A model generated the notes under the pieces. The model saw only the letters and a list, made by a program, of their open reading frames with translations, made no database searches and was not told where the DNA came from. Positions 8,131 through 16,762 of a stretch of DNA of 64,000 bases are shown here, piece by piece. Positions within the stretch are counted from its first letter, which is position 1, and each line of letters starts with the position of its first letter. The translations under genes and the position numbers were made by a program. The stretch comes from SZUA-36 sp963801195 (GTDB lineage Bacteria; Pseudomonadota; Gammaproteobacteria; Xanthomonadales; SZUA-36), in the NCBI GenBank assembly GCA_963801195.1, contig CAWDDX010000007.1, forward strand, positions 1,302,001 through 1,366,000. The letters run 5' to 3'.

Positions 8131-9315
8131 TTACGGTTGGATCAGTGATTGCGTCCTCGGGGTCGCAAGCCGCCAGGCCACCAGCGCAAAAGCCAGCACC
8201 ATCGGCAACGATGCAAACAGCACGCCCCGCCAACCCCAGTGATAAAGGAACCAACCCGAGCTCAGGCTGGCAACACCCTGGATTGAAAACACCAGGAAAT
8301 CGTTAAAAGACTGCACCTTGAACCGCTCTTCTTCACGGTAACCGTAACGCAACAGGTTGGTGCCGCTGAGAAAAAGGAAGTTCCAGCCGACACCGAGGAT
8401 GACCATCGTCAGCCAGTAATGAATAAAGTCGGTATTCATCGAACCGATGAAAAGGCAGATCAGCAACGCCGCCAATCCCGTCCACATCAAACCCTTGTAG
8501 CCCAACCTGCTGTGCAGCCACGGGTAGACCAGTGAAGGTAAGTACATTGCCGCAATATGCGACTGCAGCACCCACTTGGTTGCCTGCATGTCGTGCCCCG
8601 CGTGCTGGTGCATGCTGACCGGGCCGGCGGTCATCACGAAACTCATTACCCCGTAGCCGACTGCGGAAGCGGCAACCGCTAGAATGATCACCGGCGAGCG
8701 CATGAGCTGCAATAACGGGCGTCCTTGCAGGGAATGATGCAGGCCGCCGGCCCGGGTGTCTCGATAAAAATGCATCAGGACGATGCCCAGCACATACACG
8801 CACGCCAACAGAAAATAGGACCCGGCAAAAGGGGTCGCCAGCAGAAACTGACCCCTGACCGCAATCTCCGGACCCACGACTGCCGCCAGGATGCCGCCGA
8901 ACAGCAGGACCGAGGTCGCCTTTGGGGCCTGTTCTGCGGGCACGCATTCCATCGCTGCAAAGCGGTACTGGTGCCCCGCCGCCCCGGACCAGCCCATCAG
9001 GACTGCGGCCAGGCAAAAGCCGCCGAAGTTCTGGTAGACCAGGCTTAGCGTTGCCAGCAAGGCTGCCAGCACCGCCAGGTACCCGTAGCTGATAAATACC
9101 TTCCGGCGCCCATAACGGCCCTGCAACCTGCCCGTCGGCAAGGTCGACAAAGCCAGTCCGACAATGACCAAAGCAACCGGCAAGGTGGCCAGTCCGGGTG
9201 AAGGCGCAAACTGCGTACCGATGATCCCTGCGATGAGCACTGTCAGGGATGTCCCGGCCATCATCAGGGCATAGGTCAGCATCAAGCGCCACACCTGTAG
9301 TGGAATATTTTTCAC
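8131..9315 (-). CDS. MFS transporter
   Basis: 394 residues with about 12 hydrophobic segments and a major-facilitator signature between helices 2 and 3 (GRLQGRYGRRKVF near 63-75). Substrate is not evident. The sequence resembles the uncharacterised YcaD/Bcr-like efflux relatives. It is a single-gene unit upstream of the Mla operon on the same strand (139 bp gap), with its start close to the divergent Popeye-like gene. Confidence 0.75.
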   Translation of the reverse strand: MKNIPLQVWRLMLTYALMMAGTSLTVLIAGIIGTQFAPSPGLATLPVALVIVGLALSTLPTGRLQGRYGRRKVFISYGYLAVLAALLATLSLVYQNFGGFCLAAVLMGWSGAAGHQYRFAAMECVPAEQAPKATSVLLFGGILAAVVGPEIAVRGQFLLATPFAGSYFLLACVYVLGIVLMHFYRDTRAGGLHHSLQGRPLLQLMRSPVIILAVAASAVGYGVMSFVMTAGPVSMHQHAGHDMQATKWVLQSHIAAMYLPSLVYPWLHSRLGYKGLMWTGLAALLICLFIGSMNTDFIHYWLTMVILGVGWNFLFLSGTNLLRYGYREEERFKVQSFNDFLVFSIQGVASLSSGWFLYHWGWRGVLFASLPMVLAFALVAWRLATPRTQSLIQP

Positions 9316-9444
9316 ATCCCTGTGTCAGCAAGTATGCGTTGTGTGCAAAATATCATTAAACGGATGCTCTTAAATCATATTAGAATCGGCTATGGTAACT
9401 GTTTCCCGGCAAACATCGAATACAATAAAGGGGCGGGTAATTTA

Positions 9445-10152
9445 ATGGGCGGTGGAGATTACACATCTGTTTTTTACGGGCTTTACGGCATTGCATTTCT
9501 GGCGTCCATGCTGGCATTCCTGATGACCAGTATGCAAAAGCTCAGGTTGCTGATCGCTTTTTCCTCGACCTGTTATGCGACCTATTATTATTTCTACCCG
9601 GCAGAACCCCTGTGGCTGGACGTCGGGGCCGAAGTCATGCTGATCACCGTCAATCTTTTCATGCTGGCGTACCTTGCCTGGAGCAACTCGAGAATCAGGT
9701 TTGACCAGCGCGAGGCGTTTCTGTACGCCAGCGAATTTTCGGACCTTACACGCATTGAATTCAACCGTCTGTTGAAGGTTTCCGAATGGCATCTGGAAGG
9801 TCCCGGTTTTGTTTACACGGTTGCAGGAAAGCCGCTTAAAGATATTTATTACCTGATCAGCGGCCGTGCGGATGCGGAATTACCCGACGGCAGCAAGGTC
9901 AGTTTCCCGCGCGGCAACGTCATCGGCGAAGTCAGCTTCCGTCTCGGTTGCCCGGCTTCGGCTACCGTTACCAGTACCGAATCGTGTATGTGTCTGCGCT
10001 GGGATCAAAGCGAACTGCGCGAGTTGTGTAACAGACATATCAATATCAAGCGAGCGGTGGATAATGTTCTGTCTTCGCACATGGCCCGTAAACTGTCGGA
10101 AAACAAGGACAAACAGACCGTCCCGGAAAGACCGGTCATTGAAACAGGCTGA
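9445..10152 (+). CDS. Popeye-like membrane protein with cyclic-nucleotide-binding fold
   Basis: 235 residues from the ATG at 9445, which has AAAGGGGCGGG upstream. A longer frame from 9322 lacks a ribosome site. Three membrane helices (about 10-30, 34-53 and 62-80) precede a cytosolic cNMP-binding beta-roll (about 85-225) containing ISGRADAELPDG and GNVIGEVSFRLG. This layout is that of Popeye-domain proteins, which have bacterial members. The usual CRP phosphate-binding Arg is not obvious (PASATV where R-x-A would be), so ligand binding is uncertain. It is followed at 94 bp by the DUF3307 gene and then a nucleotide cyclase, which hints at a link to cNMP signalling. Confidence 0.65.
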   Translation: MGGGDYTSVFYGLYGIAFLASMLAFLMTSMQKLRLLIAFSSTCYATYYYFYPAEPLWLDVGAEVMLITVNLFMLAYLAWSNSRIRFDQREAFLYASEFSDLTRIEFNRLLKVSEWHLEGPGFVYTVAGKPLKDIYYLISGRADAELPDGSKVSFPRGNVIGEVSFRLGCPASATVTSTESCMCLRWDQSELRELCNRHINIKRAVDNVLSSHMARKLSENKDKQTVPERPVIETG

Positions 10153-10245
10153 ACCGCTTGCCCGCGGCCTGGTTATCGCTGTGAAATCACAGACGTGCCC
10201 TATAATATTGAAAATGCCTGATAAGATTACTCGAGGGGAGATTCC

Positions 10246-10587
10246 ATGACGCTATTCTTCCAGTTCCTGGTGGGCCATGCGCTGGGTGATTACGTATTTC
10301 AGCGTGACATTATGGCCACCTCGAAAAGCCGCCACGCCGAGATTTTCAAAACCGCCGGCCCAGGGTTTCCACGCTGGTATTATTGGCTGATTTCGCATGC
10401 GCTGGTACACGGTGGGGCGGTCTATATCATCAGCGGAAGCACGCTTCTTGGCGTGATTGAAACCGTGCTGCACACGCTTATAGACTTTAGCAAGTGTGAG
10501 CACAGGATCGGCATCAACACCGACCAGGCCTTGCACGTGCTGTGCAAGCTGGTCTATGTCATGGCTATTCACCAGGGTTGGGTTTAG
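10246..10587 (+). CDS. DUF3307 membrane protein
   Basis: 113 residues. The N-terminus FLVGHALGDYVFQ carries the His/Asp/Gln pattern typical of DUF3307 proteins, followed by two to three hydrophobic segments and HTLIDFSK near 80. Family function is unknown. GAGGGGAG lies just before the ATG. Its 3' end overlaps the start of the cyclase frame, so the two are probably co-translated. Confidence 0.7.
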   Translation: MTLFFQFLVGHALGDYVFQRDIMATSKSRHAEIFKTAGPGFPRWYYWLISHALVHGGAVYIISGSTLLGVIETVLHTLIDFSKCEHRIGINTDQALHVLCKLVYVMAIHQGWV

Positions 10588-12533
10588 ACATCAACGCACA
10601 ACAATCACGCAAAGCGAACGCACGCCTGGATTTGCTCCGGCAGGAACTGTTGGCCCCTATTCTCTCCATTGAAGGTCACACGGAACTGCTGAAGGACCTG
10701 ATCAGTACCCCGGATATTATCGGTGACCTTGCGAAAATTGAATCCGCCGCAAACATGACGAGGTCCCTGATCGATGAAATGCTGGCGGCCGAAACACGGC
10801 CATGTGATGACGCCGAACGGGATGGCGAACGCTCACGATACCGGCATGACCTGAGGAACTCGGTTGGCGCAATCTCGGGCTATTCGGAAATTATCCTCGA
10901 GGATCTTGAGGACACCGGCGATCTGACCGAGGATGCGCAAACCTATCTCGACCACCAGTTACAGGATTCCCTGAAATTGCTGGAGATGCTGGACACCCTG
11001 TTCCAGTCCGAACGTGAATTCGGTGAAGATTCCGATTCAGGCCTGAACGTCGATGTCAGTTCTGTTTTCGAAAGTTTTGAACGTTCCGACGAGTCAAGTT
11101 CCAAGGCCATCAATGGCCGAATACTGGTGGTGGACGACAATGACAGCAACCGCATGCTGCTGGCCCATCAACTGGGCCGCCAGGGTCATGAAGTCAAGAC
11201 CGCCTCATCGGGCCGCGAAGCCCTCAATATGATCCGTAAAAGCCTGCCCGACCTGATTCTGCTTGACCTGTTCATGCCCGACATGAACGGCTTTGACGTC
11301 CTCCAGGATATGCACGCCGACGAATCACTTCGAGCTGTGCCGGTGATCATCATTACCGGACTCAGCGACAAGAATGCGGCGGTCAAGTGCATAGAGGCCG
11401 GCGCCTTCGACCTGTTGATAAAACCGGTCAACCCCAGCCTGCTGGGGGCCCGCGTGGCGGCCTGTCTGGAACGCAAGGCATGGCACGACAAGGAACGGGC
11501 GTATCAGGTGGAACTGGAGAAGAGTTACAAGTTTATCCGCAAGGTGTTCGGACGTTACCTGTCTGACGAGGTGGTCAAAAACATACTCGAATCGGACGAC
11601 GGTATGCAGATGGGAGGCGGCAAGCGGGTGGTGACCATCATGATGACAGATATCCGGGGTTTCAGCGTCCTGAGTCAGGAACTGGATCCGCAGGATTGCG
11701 TCAGGATTCTGAATAACTACTTTTCCGTCATGACCCCGTTGATCCAGAAATACGACGGGGTCATCGACGAATTCCTCGGTGATGCAATCCTCGCCATCTT
11801 TGGCGCACCCGTTGCCTGTGACAACCACGCCGAACAGGCTGTCGCCTGCGCCATCGAAATGCAACGGGCCATGCAAGTGGTCAACGAAACCAACCGGGGA
11901 TGGGGTCTGCCGGGCATCGAAATGGGTATCGCGGTGAATACCGGTGAAGTGGTGGTGGGAAATATCGGTTGCGAAATGCGCTCAAAGTACGGCGTCGTCG
12001 GTCACCACGTCAACCTGACCGCCCGGGTGGAATCCTTTACCGTCGGCGGACAGATCATGGCCTCCGAGTTCACCGTTGACGCGTTGCAATCTGAAGTCAG
12101 CGTTGCTCAATCACTCGAAGTCGAAGCCAAGGGCATCAAGAACCGCGTCACAATACACGAGATCACCGCCATTGGGCCGCCGTATAATCTGCGTCTGGAA
12201 GACAGGACACCCACGCTTAAAAACCTGCAACAGGCATTACCCGTATCCTTCAAACGGGTGACGGGCAAGGCCATCGCCGACGAGAGTGCTCAAGGCGCCC
12301 TGATCGCAGCAGCGGAGGGGGTTGCGCAGCTGTCAACCGTCGAAGAACTGGAGGTCATGACCAATTTACGTATGAACATACCGGGTTACACGGGCGCGGA
12401 AAACGACCAGATATTCGGCAAGATCACCGCTACTGCAGACCGGCAGAACGGGCAAAATCAATACATAATAAAACTGACTTCAGCGCCGCTCGAGGCCCGC
12501 AAGTACATCCGGTCGCTGACACTGGGAACATAA
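10542..12533 (+). CDS. Receiver-class III nucleotide cyclase fusion
   Basis: Up to 663 residues; the start is uncertain (GTG 10542 or TTG 10578, both overlapping the DUF3307 gene). Two HisKA-like helical hairpins open the protein. The first has Gln where the phospho-His should be (RQELLAPI, 33-40). The second keeps HDLRN with His102. A receiver domain follows (about 193-310, phosphoacceptor Asp242), then a class III cyclase domain (about 360-530) with metal aspartates Asp370 and Asp414 and transition-state Asn491/Arg495. The purine-recognition Lys is Glu410 and the second position is Gly484, so substrate choice (ATP or GTP) is open. There is no HATPase domain, so it must be phosphorylated by another kinase, likely the hybrid kinase 409 bp downstream. 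About 120 residues of unknown C-terminus follow. Confidence 0.85.
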   Translation: MQAGLCHGYSPGLGLDINAQQSRKANARLDLLRQELLAPILSIEGHTELLKDLISTPDIIGDLAKIESAANMTRSLIDEMLAAETRPCDDAERDGERSRYRHDLRNSVGAISGYSEIILEDLEDTGDLTEDAQTYLDHQLQDSLKLLEMLDTLFQSEREFGEDSDSGLNVDVSSVFESFERSDESSSKAINGRILVVDDNDSNRMLLAHQLGRQGHEVKTASSGREALNMIRKSLPDLILLDLFMPDMNGFDVLQDMHADESLRAVPVIIITGLSDKNAAVKCIEAGAFDLLIKPVNPSLLGARVAACLERKAWHDKERAYQVELEKSYKFIRKVFGRYLSDEVVKNILESDDGMQMGGGKRVVTIMMTDIRGFSVLSQELDPQDCVRILNNYFSVMTPLIQKYDGVIDEFLGDAILAIFGAPVACDNHAEQAVACAIEMQRAMQVVNETNRGWGLPGIEMGIAVNTGEVVVGNIGCEMRSKYGVVGHHVNLTARVESFTVGGQIMASEFTVDALQSEVSVAQSLEVEAKGIKNRVTIHEITAIGPPYNLRLEDRTPTLKNLQQALPVSFKRVTGKAIADESAQGALIAAAEGVAQLSTVEELEVMTNLRMNIPGYTGAENDQIFGKITATADRQNGQNQYIIKLTSAPLEARKYIRSLTLGT

Positions 12534-12556
12534 TTTAAATAGGAAAGAGGTAGAAA

Positions 12557-12916
12557 ATGGCCAGGATACTCATCGTTGAAGACAACGAAATGAACCGCGA
12601 CATGCTCAGCCGCAGGCTCACGCGCAAGGGTTATGAAGTTGAAGTTGCCATCGACGGACAGCAGGGTGTGGACATGGCCACGGCACTGTTGCCCGATGTC
12701 GTATTGATGGATATGAGCCTGCCAATCATCGACGGCTGGGCGGCGACCAAGGCCTTGCGGCGTAACGAGGCAACCAAGACGCTAAAAATCATTGCGCTGA
12801 CGGCACATGCCATGGACGGTGACCGTCAGAAAGCCTTGCAGGCCGGCTGCGACGACTACGATACCAAGCCGATCGACCTGAAGCGCCTGTTGGAAAAAAT
12901 CGAGGCTTTTCTCTAA
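12557..12916 (+). CDS. CheY-like single-domain response regulator
   Basis: 119 residues that make up one receiver domain. The acidic pocket VEDNE is at 7-11, phosphoacceptor Asp52 is in LMDMSLP, a Thr/Ala segment ALTAHA is near 82-87, and KPID (about 106) supplies the conserved Lys. There is no output domain. It lies 23 bp after the cyclase gene and 26 bp before the hybrid kinase gene, with a GGAAAGAGG ribosome site, so it probably relays phosphate between them. Confidence 0.9.
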   Translation: MARILIVEDNEMNRDMLSRRLTRKGYEVEVAIDGQQGVDMATALLPDVVLMDMSLPIIDGWAATKALRRNEATKTLKIIALTAHAMDGDRQKALQAGCDDYDTKPIDLKRLLEKIEAFL

Positions 12917-12942
12917 AAAAACTATAAATAAAAGGGAACACA

Positions 12943-15225
12943 ATGAACCTCAGCAAGCGGATAGCACTGACTTCGTCACTCATTCTTATTTTTTATTTTT
13001 GCACCATAGTGGTGTTTTTGTGGTCCACCCGGGTCAGCCGTGAAGTGGTTGAAGACCTGCAGTCCGTTATTCGTTCGCAGTACCTGGTGAGCGATATCTC
13101 ACAACAACTCAGGGAACTCAATACCCGCTTGAAAGTACTCGAGGCGGTTGCCTCAGCGCAGAACAAGAAGGAACTTGAAAGCGATGAACAGGCTGACATA
13201 TTAAAGAGCGTCCAGGGCATCAGCAAATCCATCAACGTGCTGCGCAGTACTGCGGGCGTCGAGTTGAGCAAGCGGATTTCCGGTATCACTTCTGCCGAGG
13301 AAATTCTCAGCCAGTGGGTGACACTTATCGACCACGCCGAGAAAACCGGCCAACCGGTAAAGCTTTACACACTGGCTGCATTTGGCTACCAGTTTGACAG
13401 TACCGAAGTCCAACTCAAGAAAGACGGCATAAATTTGCGTGTCCTCTCCCAGGATTTAAACCGTGCGATCGATGAATCTGAACAAATGATCAACCGTGTC
13501 GCGATGCTGGTGTTCCTGGTATCTGCACTGGTGGCCGTGCTGCTGATCTTCTTCCTGATCCGCTTCACGACAAAATCCCTGGCACAGCTCCGCCGGGGCA
13601 CACAGGAGTGGAGCAAGGGCAACCTGGCGCACCGTATCTGGATTAGCGGCAAAGGCGACCTGGCCCAGTTGGCAACAGCCTTCAATACGATGGCAGAAAA
13701 ACTGGACGCAACCATGGAGCAGGCCTACGCGGAAAGACAACGTGCGAATGAGGCCAACCAGGCCAAGAGCGGTTTCCTGGCCAATATGAGCCATGAACTA
13801 AGAACGCCGATGAACGCCATCATCGGCTACAGCGAAATGATACTGGAAGAGATTGAAGACGGCGCGGCGCTTGACCCGGACGAGGTTAAAGCTGACCTCG
13901 ACAAAATCCATGCCGCCGGCAAGCACCTGCTCGGCTTGATCAACGAGGTGCTGGACCTGGCCAAGGTCGAGTCTGGAAAGATGGGTCTGTACAACGAGAC
14001 AGCTGATTTAAAACAACTGGTCACCGATGTTGCCGCCACGGTTCAGCCGATGATCAACAATTACGAAAATACGCTGAGTGCCGAATTTCAGCTCGAAAAT
14101 ACCGAAATCCGCACCGACGTGACCAAGTTCAGACAGGTACTGATGAACCTCTTGAGCAATGCCGCCAAGTTCACGCGCAAGGGCAAGGTCACAATCAAGG
14201 TGCGACGCTTTGATGAAAACGGCGTCGATCACGTTTCCATTTCCGTTACCGACACCGGTATCGGCATGACGACGGATCAACTGACCAAGGTGTTCGATGA
14301 ATTCACCCAGGCCGACGAGTCGACCACCCGCCAGTTTGGCGGTACGGGACTGGGACTGTCCATCTGCAAGAAATTCGCCGAACTGATGGGCGGCAGAATT
14401 GATGCCGAGAGCACACCTGGTAAGGGCACCAGTTTTACCTTCGTCGTGCCGGCCATCGCCAAGGACATCGTCAGCGAAGAGATATCGCAAGGGCAAGGCG
14501 AAGAAGATGCTGCAGAACAGGTCGAAGGCCTGGCCAGGGTGCTGGTGGTGGACGATGATGTAACCTCACGCGAACTTTCCCGGCGAATTCTTTCGAAACG
14601 TGGCTATTCCGTCATCACCGCTGAAGACGGCGCGACCGGTATCGCAAAGGCCAGGGAACAGGCTCCGGATATCATCGTCCTCGACATCCTGATGCCGGGC
14701 ATGGATGGCTGGCAGGTACTCGAGAAATTGAAGGCACTACCGGAGACCGCCGGTATCCCGATCATCATGCAATCCATGCTGAGCGAAAGGGAGTTGGGCT
14801 TATCCCTGGGCGCAGATGACTACCTGACCAAGCCCGTGGATAAGTCCGACCTGCCAAACGCGGTGCGTAAACTGTTGCCGGAACTCAAGCTGGACGAGGG
14901 TGTGCTGGTCATCGAGGAAGGCACCATCCTGATCGACCTGCTCAACCGTGCACAGGGCGAAGAGCCCTTCGAAATCTTCCAGACCGCAGATGTGGCAGAG
15001 GCGTTGCAATGGATGTCGACGCGGCGCTTCGGCACAATCCTGGTCGGCCAGCATTCAGAAATGGACACCGTTTCCAAGTTCATGGGAGACGTCAGGCAGT
15101 CGCCGAAACACCACGACACACCGATGGTATTGCTCAATTCCATCCAGCTTGAGTCGATGGACCCCGACCAGTTGCTGAGTTTCATCCGTATACACCAGTC
15201 GTGCAAGGAAAAGCAGGAAACGTAA
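12943..15225 (+). CDS. Hybrid sensor histidine kinase
   Basis: 760 residues. A membrane helix (9-28), a periplasmic sensor region of about 155 residues, a second helix (186-208) and HAMP (about 209-262) are followed by HisKA with His284 in NMSHELRTP. The HATPase domain (about 395-505) has the N-box MNLLSNAAKF and G-boxes DTGIG and GGTGLGLS. A receiver domain follows (about 530-645, phosphoacceptor Asp581). The last 110 residues look like a second, degenerate receiver: the strand that should carry the phosphoacceptor reads TILVGQHSE with no Asp. It is the last gene of the cyclase/CheY/kinase operon. Confidence 0.9.
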   Translation: MNLSKRIALTSSLILIFYFCTIVVFLWSTRVSREVVEDLQSVIRSQYLVSDISQQLRELNTRLKVLEAVASAQNKKELESDEQADILKSVQGISKSINVLRSTAGVELSKRISGITSAEEILSQWVTLIDHAEKTGQPVKLYTLAAFGYQFDSTEVQLKKDGINLRVLSQDLNRAIDESEQMINRVAMLVFLVSALVAVLLIFFLIRFTTKSLAQLRRGTQEWSKGNLAHRIWISGKGDLAQLATAFNTMAEKLDATMEQAYAERQRANEANQAKSGFLANMSHELRTPMNAIIGYSEMILEEIEDGAALDPDEVKADLDKIHAAGKHLLGLINEVLDLAKVESGKMGLYNETADLKQLVTDVAATVQPMINNYENTLSAEFQLENTEIRTDVTKFRQVLMNLLSNAAKFTRKGKVTIKVRRFDENGVDHVSISVTDTGIGMTTDQLTKVFDEFTQADESTTRQFGGTGLGLSICKKFAELMGGRIDAESTPGKGTSFTFVVPAIAKDIVSEEISQGQGEEDAAEQVEGLARVLVVDDDVTSRELSRRILSKRGYSVITAEDGATGIAKAREQAPDIIVLDILMPGMDGWQVLEKLKALPETAGIPIIMQSMLSERELGLSLGADDYLTKPVDKSDLPNAVRKLLPELKLDEGVLVIEEGTILIDLLNRAQGEEPFEIFQTADVAEALQWMSTRRFGTILVGQHSEMDTVSKFMGDVRQSPKHHDTPMVLLNSIQLESMDPDQLLSFIRIHQSCKEKQET

Positions 15226-15237
15226 TTAGCCCGTATA

Positions 15238-15476
15238 TTGCACCAGTCGGCATCGGGCCTCACCGTATCTAATTGAATCGATTGACCTAAATGGAATTTT
15301 TGTTGATGAATCCCGGGGTACACTTTGTACCCGGCCCGGTACCTATCCCGGTCCTGGCTAGTTCAGGCACGCCTGGACTTGAGCTTCCCTCGGACCATAG
15401 CTATGGCTATGATCCTCACTCCAGCCCTGCACCCAACCGCACCTGACCTGCGCCAGTCTCCGGGATACTGGTGCAA
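15238..15476. repeat. Dispersed non-coding repeat, copy A
   Basis: The element is bounded by a perfect 10-bp inverted repeat, TTGCACCAGT at 15238-15247 and ACTGGTGCAA at 15467-15476. It holds a 36-bp core at 15346-15381 that matches 20007-20042 at 31 of 36 positions, plus a GGGTAC/GTACCC hairpin near 15316-15333. It lies in the 340-bp gap after the hybrid kinase gene and encodes nothing. A related copy occurs at 19899 onward. Confidence 0.6.
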
Positions 15477-15515
15477 CATGCGGGTTAGGCCATGCTGCAA
15501 TCCAGGCTGGCATAA

Positions 15516-15546
15516 AAAAGCCGCCGGTACGACCGGCGGCTTTTAT
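15516..15546. terminator. Bidirectional rho-independent terminator
   Basis: The stem GCCGCCGGT / ACCGGCGGC (15520-15528 and 15532-15540) has a 3-nt loop. A-run AAAAAA lies to the left and TTTTAT to the right, so it works in both directions between the convergent kinase operon (+) and lipoprotein gene (-). Confidence 0.9.
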
Positions 15547-15565
15547 CGTAAACCCAATGACCGGG

Positions 15566-16186
15566 TTAGTTGCCTAACGTCAGTTTCTTAAGCTTTTCAA
15601 GCGCCTCTTTCAAGGATTTTTGCTCGGCGAGCAACGCGTCACGTTCACTCTGCAGTGCCGCGTTTTCCTTTTTGAGCCGTGAAACCTGAGCGTTGGAGTC
15701 GCCAGATTTCTCCTTCACAACGTCGTATTTCGATTCCGTGCCAATTACGAAAGATATCGCTTCCATCAGCATGTTTGTTTCAATCAAAAACTCTTCGTTG
15801 TCAGCCGCGTTTACCTGGGTTGCGGAAACAAGCGCCATCTTTGCATTCGGCACACTGTGTAATTCGGGGTCGCTGCCGAGGTAAACGAGGGCTTTACCGA
15901 GATTTGCCAGACGCCGGTCATTGGCGCTCGCAGCCTGGTTCTTGCTGAGTTTATCAAACGCGTACAGCGCACCCGCGTAATCGCCGCTGTTATACATCCT
16001 GGCAGCCTCAGTGACCGGTGTACTGGCATGAGCCTGCGTCCCGGAACTCGCGGCTTCGGGTGTGGAAGGCGCGGTTGCACAAGCGGCGAGACTCATGGCC
16101 ATCACGAACGTCATTACAAATCTTGCGATCCCGCCGGAACCGGTCACGGCCCTTGGCTTGAACGGGGAGCTTACAGTTATGGTCAT
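15566..16186 (-). CDS. Lipoprotein with C-terminal coiled coil
   Basis: 206 residues from the ATG at 16184-16186 (GGAAA upstream). A longer start at 16228 is possible. The signal ends in the lipobox LAAC with Cys36. The middle (about 60-150) resembles a TPR-like helical repeat (EAARMYNSGDYAGALYAFDKL). The last 50 residues form a heptad-rich coiled coil (VSRLKKENAALQSERDALL). It is probably a periplasm-facing envelope scaffold or assembly factor, with no catalytic motif. It is monocistronic and flanked by a terminator and a MITE. Confidence 0.65.
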   Translation of the reverse strand: MTITVSSPFKPRAVTGSGGIARFVMTFVMAMSLAACATAPSTPEAASSGTQAHASTPVTEAARMYNSGDYAGALYAFDKLSKNQAASANDRRLANLGKALVYLGSDPELHSVPNAKMALVSATQVNAADNEEFLIETNMLMEAISFVIGTESKYDVVKEKSGDSNAQVSRLKKENAALQSERDALLAEQKSLKEALEKLKKLTLGN

Positions 16187-16264
16187 GGTTTTTCCGTTTC
16201 TGGTTATTCGAATAAAAAAATAGCCCAAATGATCAGGCCGTATACAGTGTGTTGTTCAAAGCTT

Positions 16265-16527
16265 GTGTAGTGTCAACCCTGTAACGTAGGTTCAATGTTC
16301 ACCAGAACGTTCAGCACAAGGCACATTCGCGCCGGAATAGTGGTTCTATGCCAAGCGAGTGTAACACCGTGATGGACGTTCTGGTGAACACCCGAAGGGC
16401 GCACACACAAGCCGTCATCTGCTGCGTTACCGATTCTCGGCGCAGAACCACTATGCTCTCGAATCGCTGTCTTACAGCTAACGGCTTGTGTACTCGCTGA
16501 ACCTACGTTACAGGGTTGACACTACAC
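16265..16527. repeat. MITE-like element with 30-bp perfect terminal inverted repeats
   Basis: The left end 16265-16294 (GTGTAGTGTCAACCCTG...) and right end 16498-16527 are perfect 30-bp inverted copies. Three further inverted pairs nest inside: GTTCACCAGAACGT at about 16296-16310 against about 16376-16390, AGTGGTTCT against AGAACCACT, and ACACAAGCCGT against ACGGCTTGT. The 263-bp unit can therefore fold into one long branched hairpin. It has no ORF. It fills most of the 576-bp gap before the TldD-like gene; the remaining bases up to 16762 show no gene. Confidence 0.8.
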
Positions 16528-16762
16528 TAGATTAAATAACGCGATCGGAATACAAGTCAACACCGAAATCTGTCATCCCGGAATTCCGCATGACTTATTC
16601 CACTGTCAACGGCCAGGCAGTGCTCCTATCATGCGCAGGTCAAACGCAGCTGACCAGCCGGTGTTGGCATATACACGCTTAACGGGATTAATACTGGATT
16701 CCGACCAGAGATGAAATAGAATGAAAAGATTTACTAAACAACAACGAACAGAGGCAGGATAG

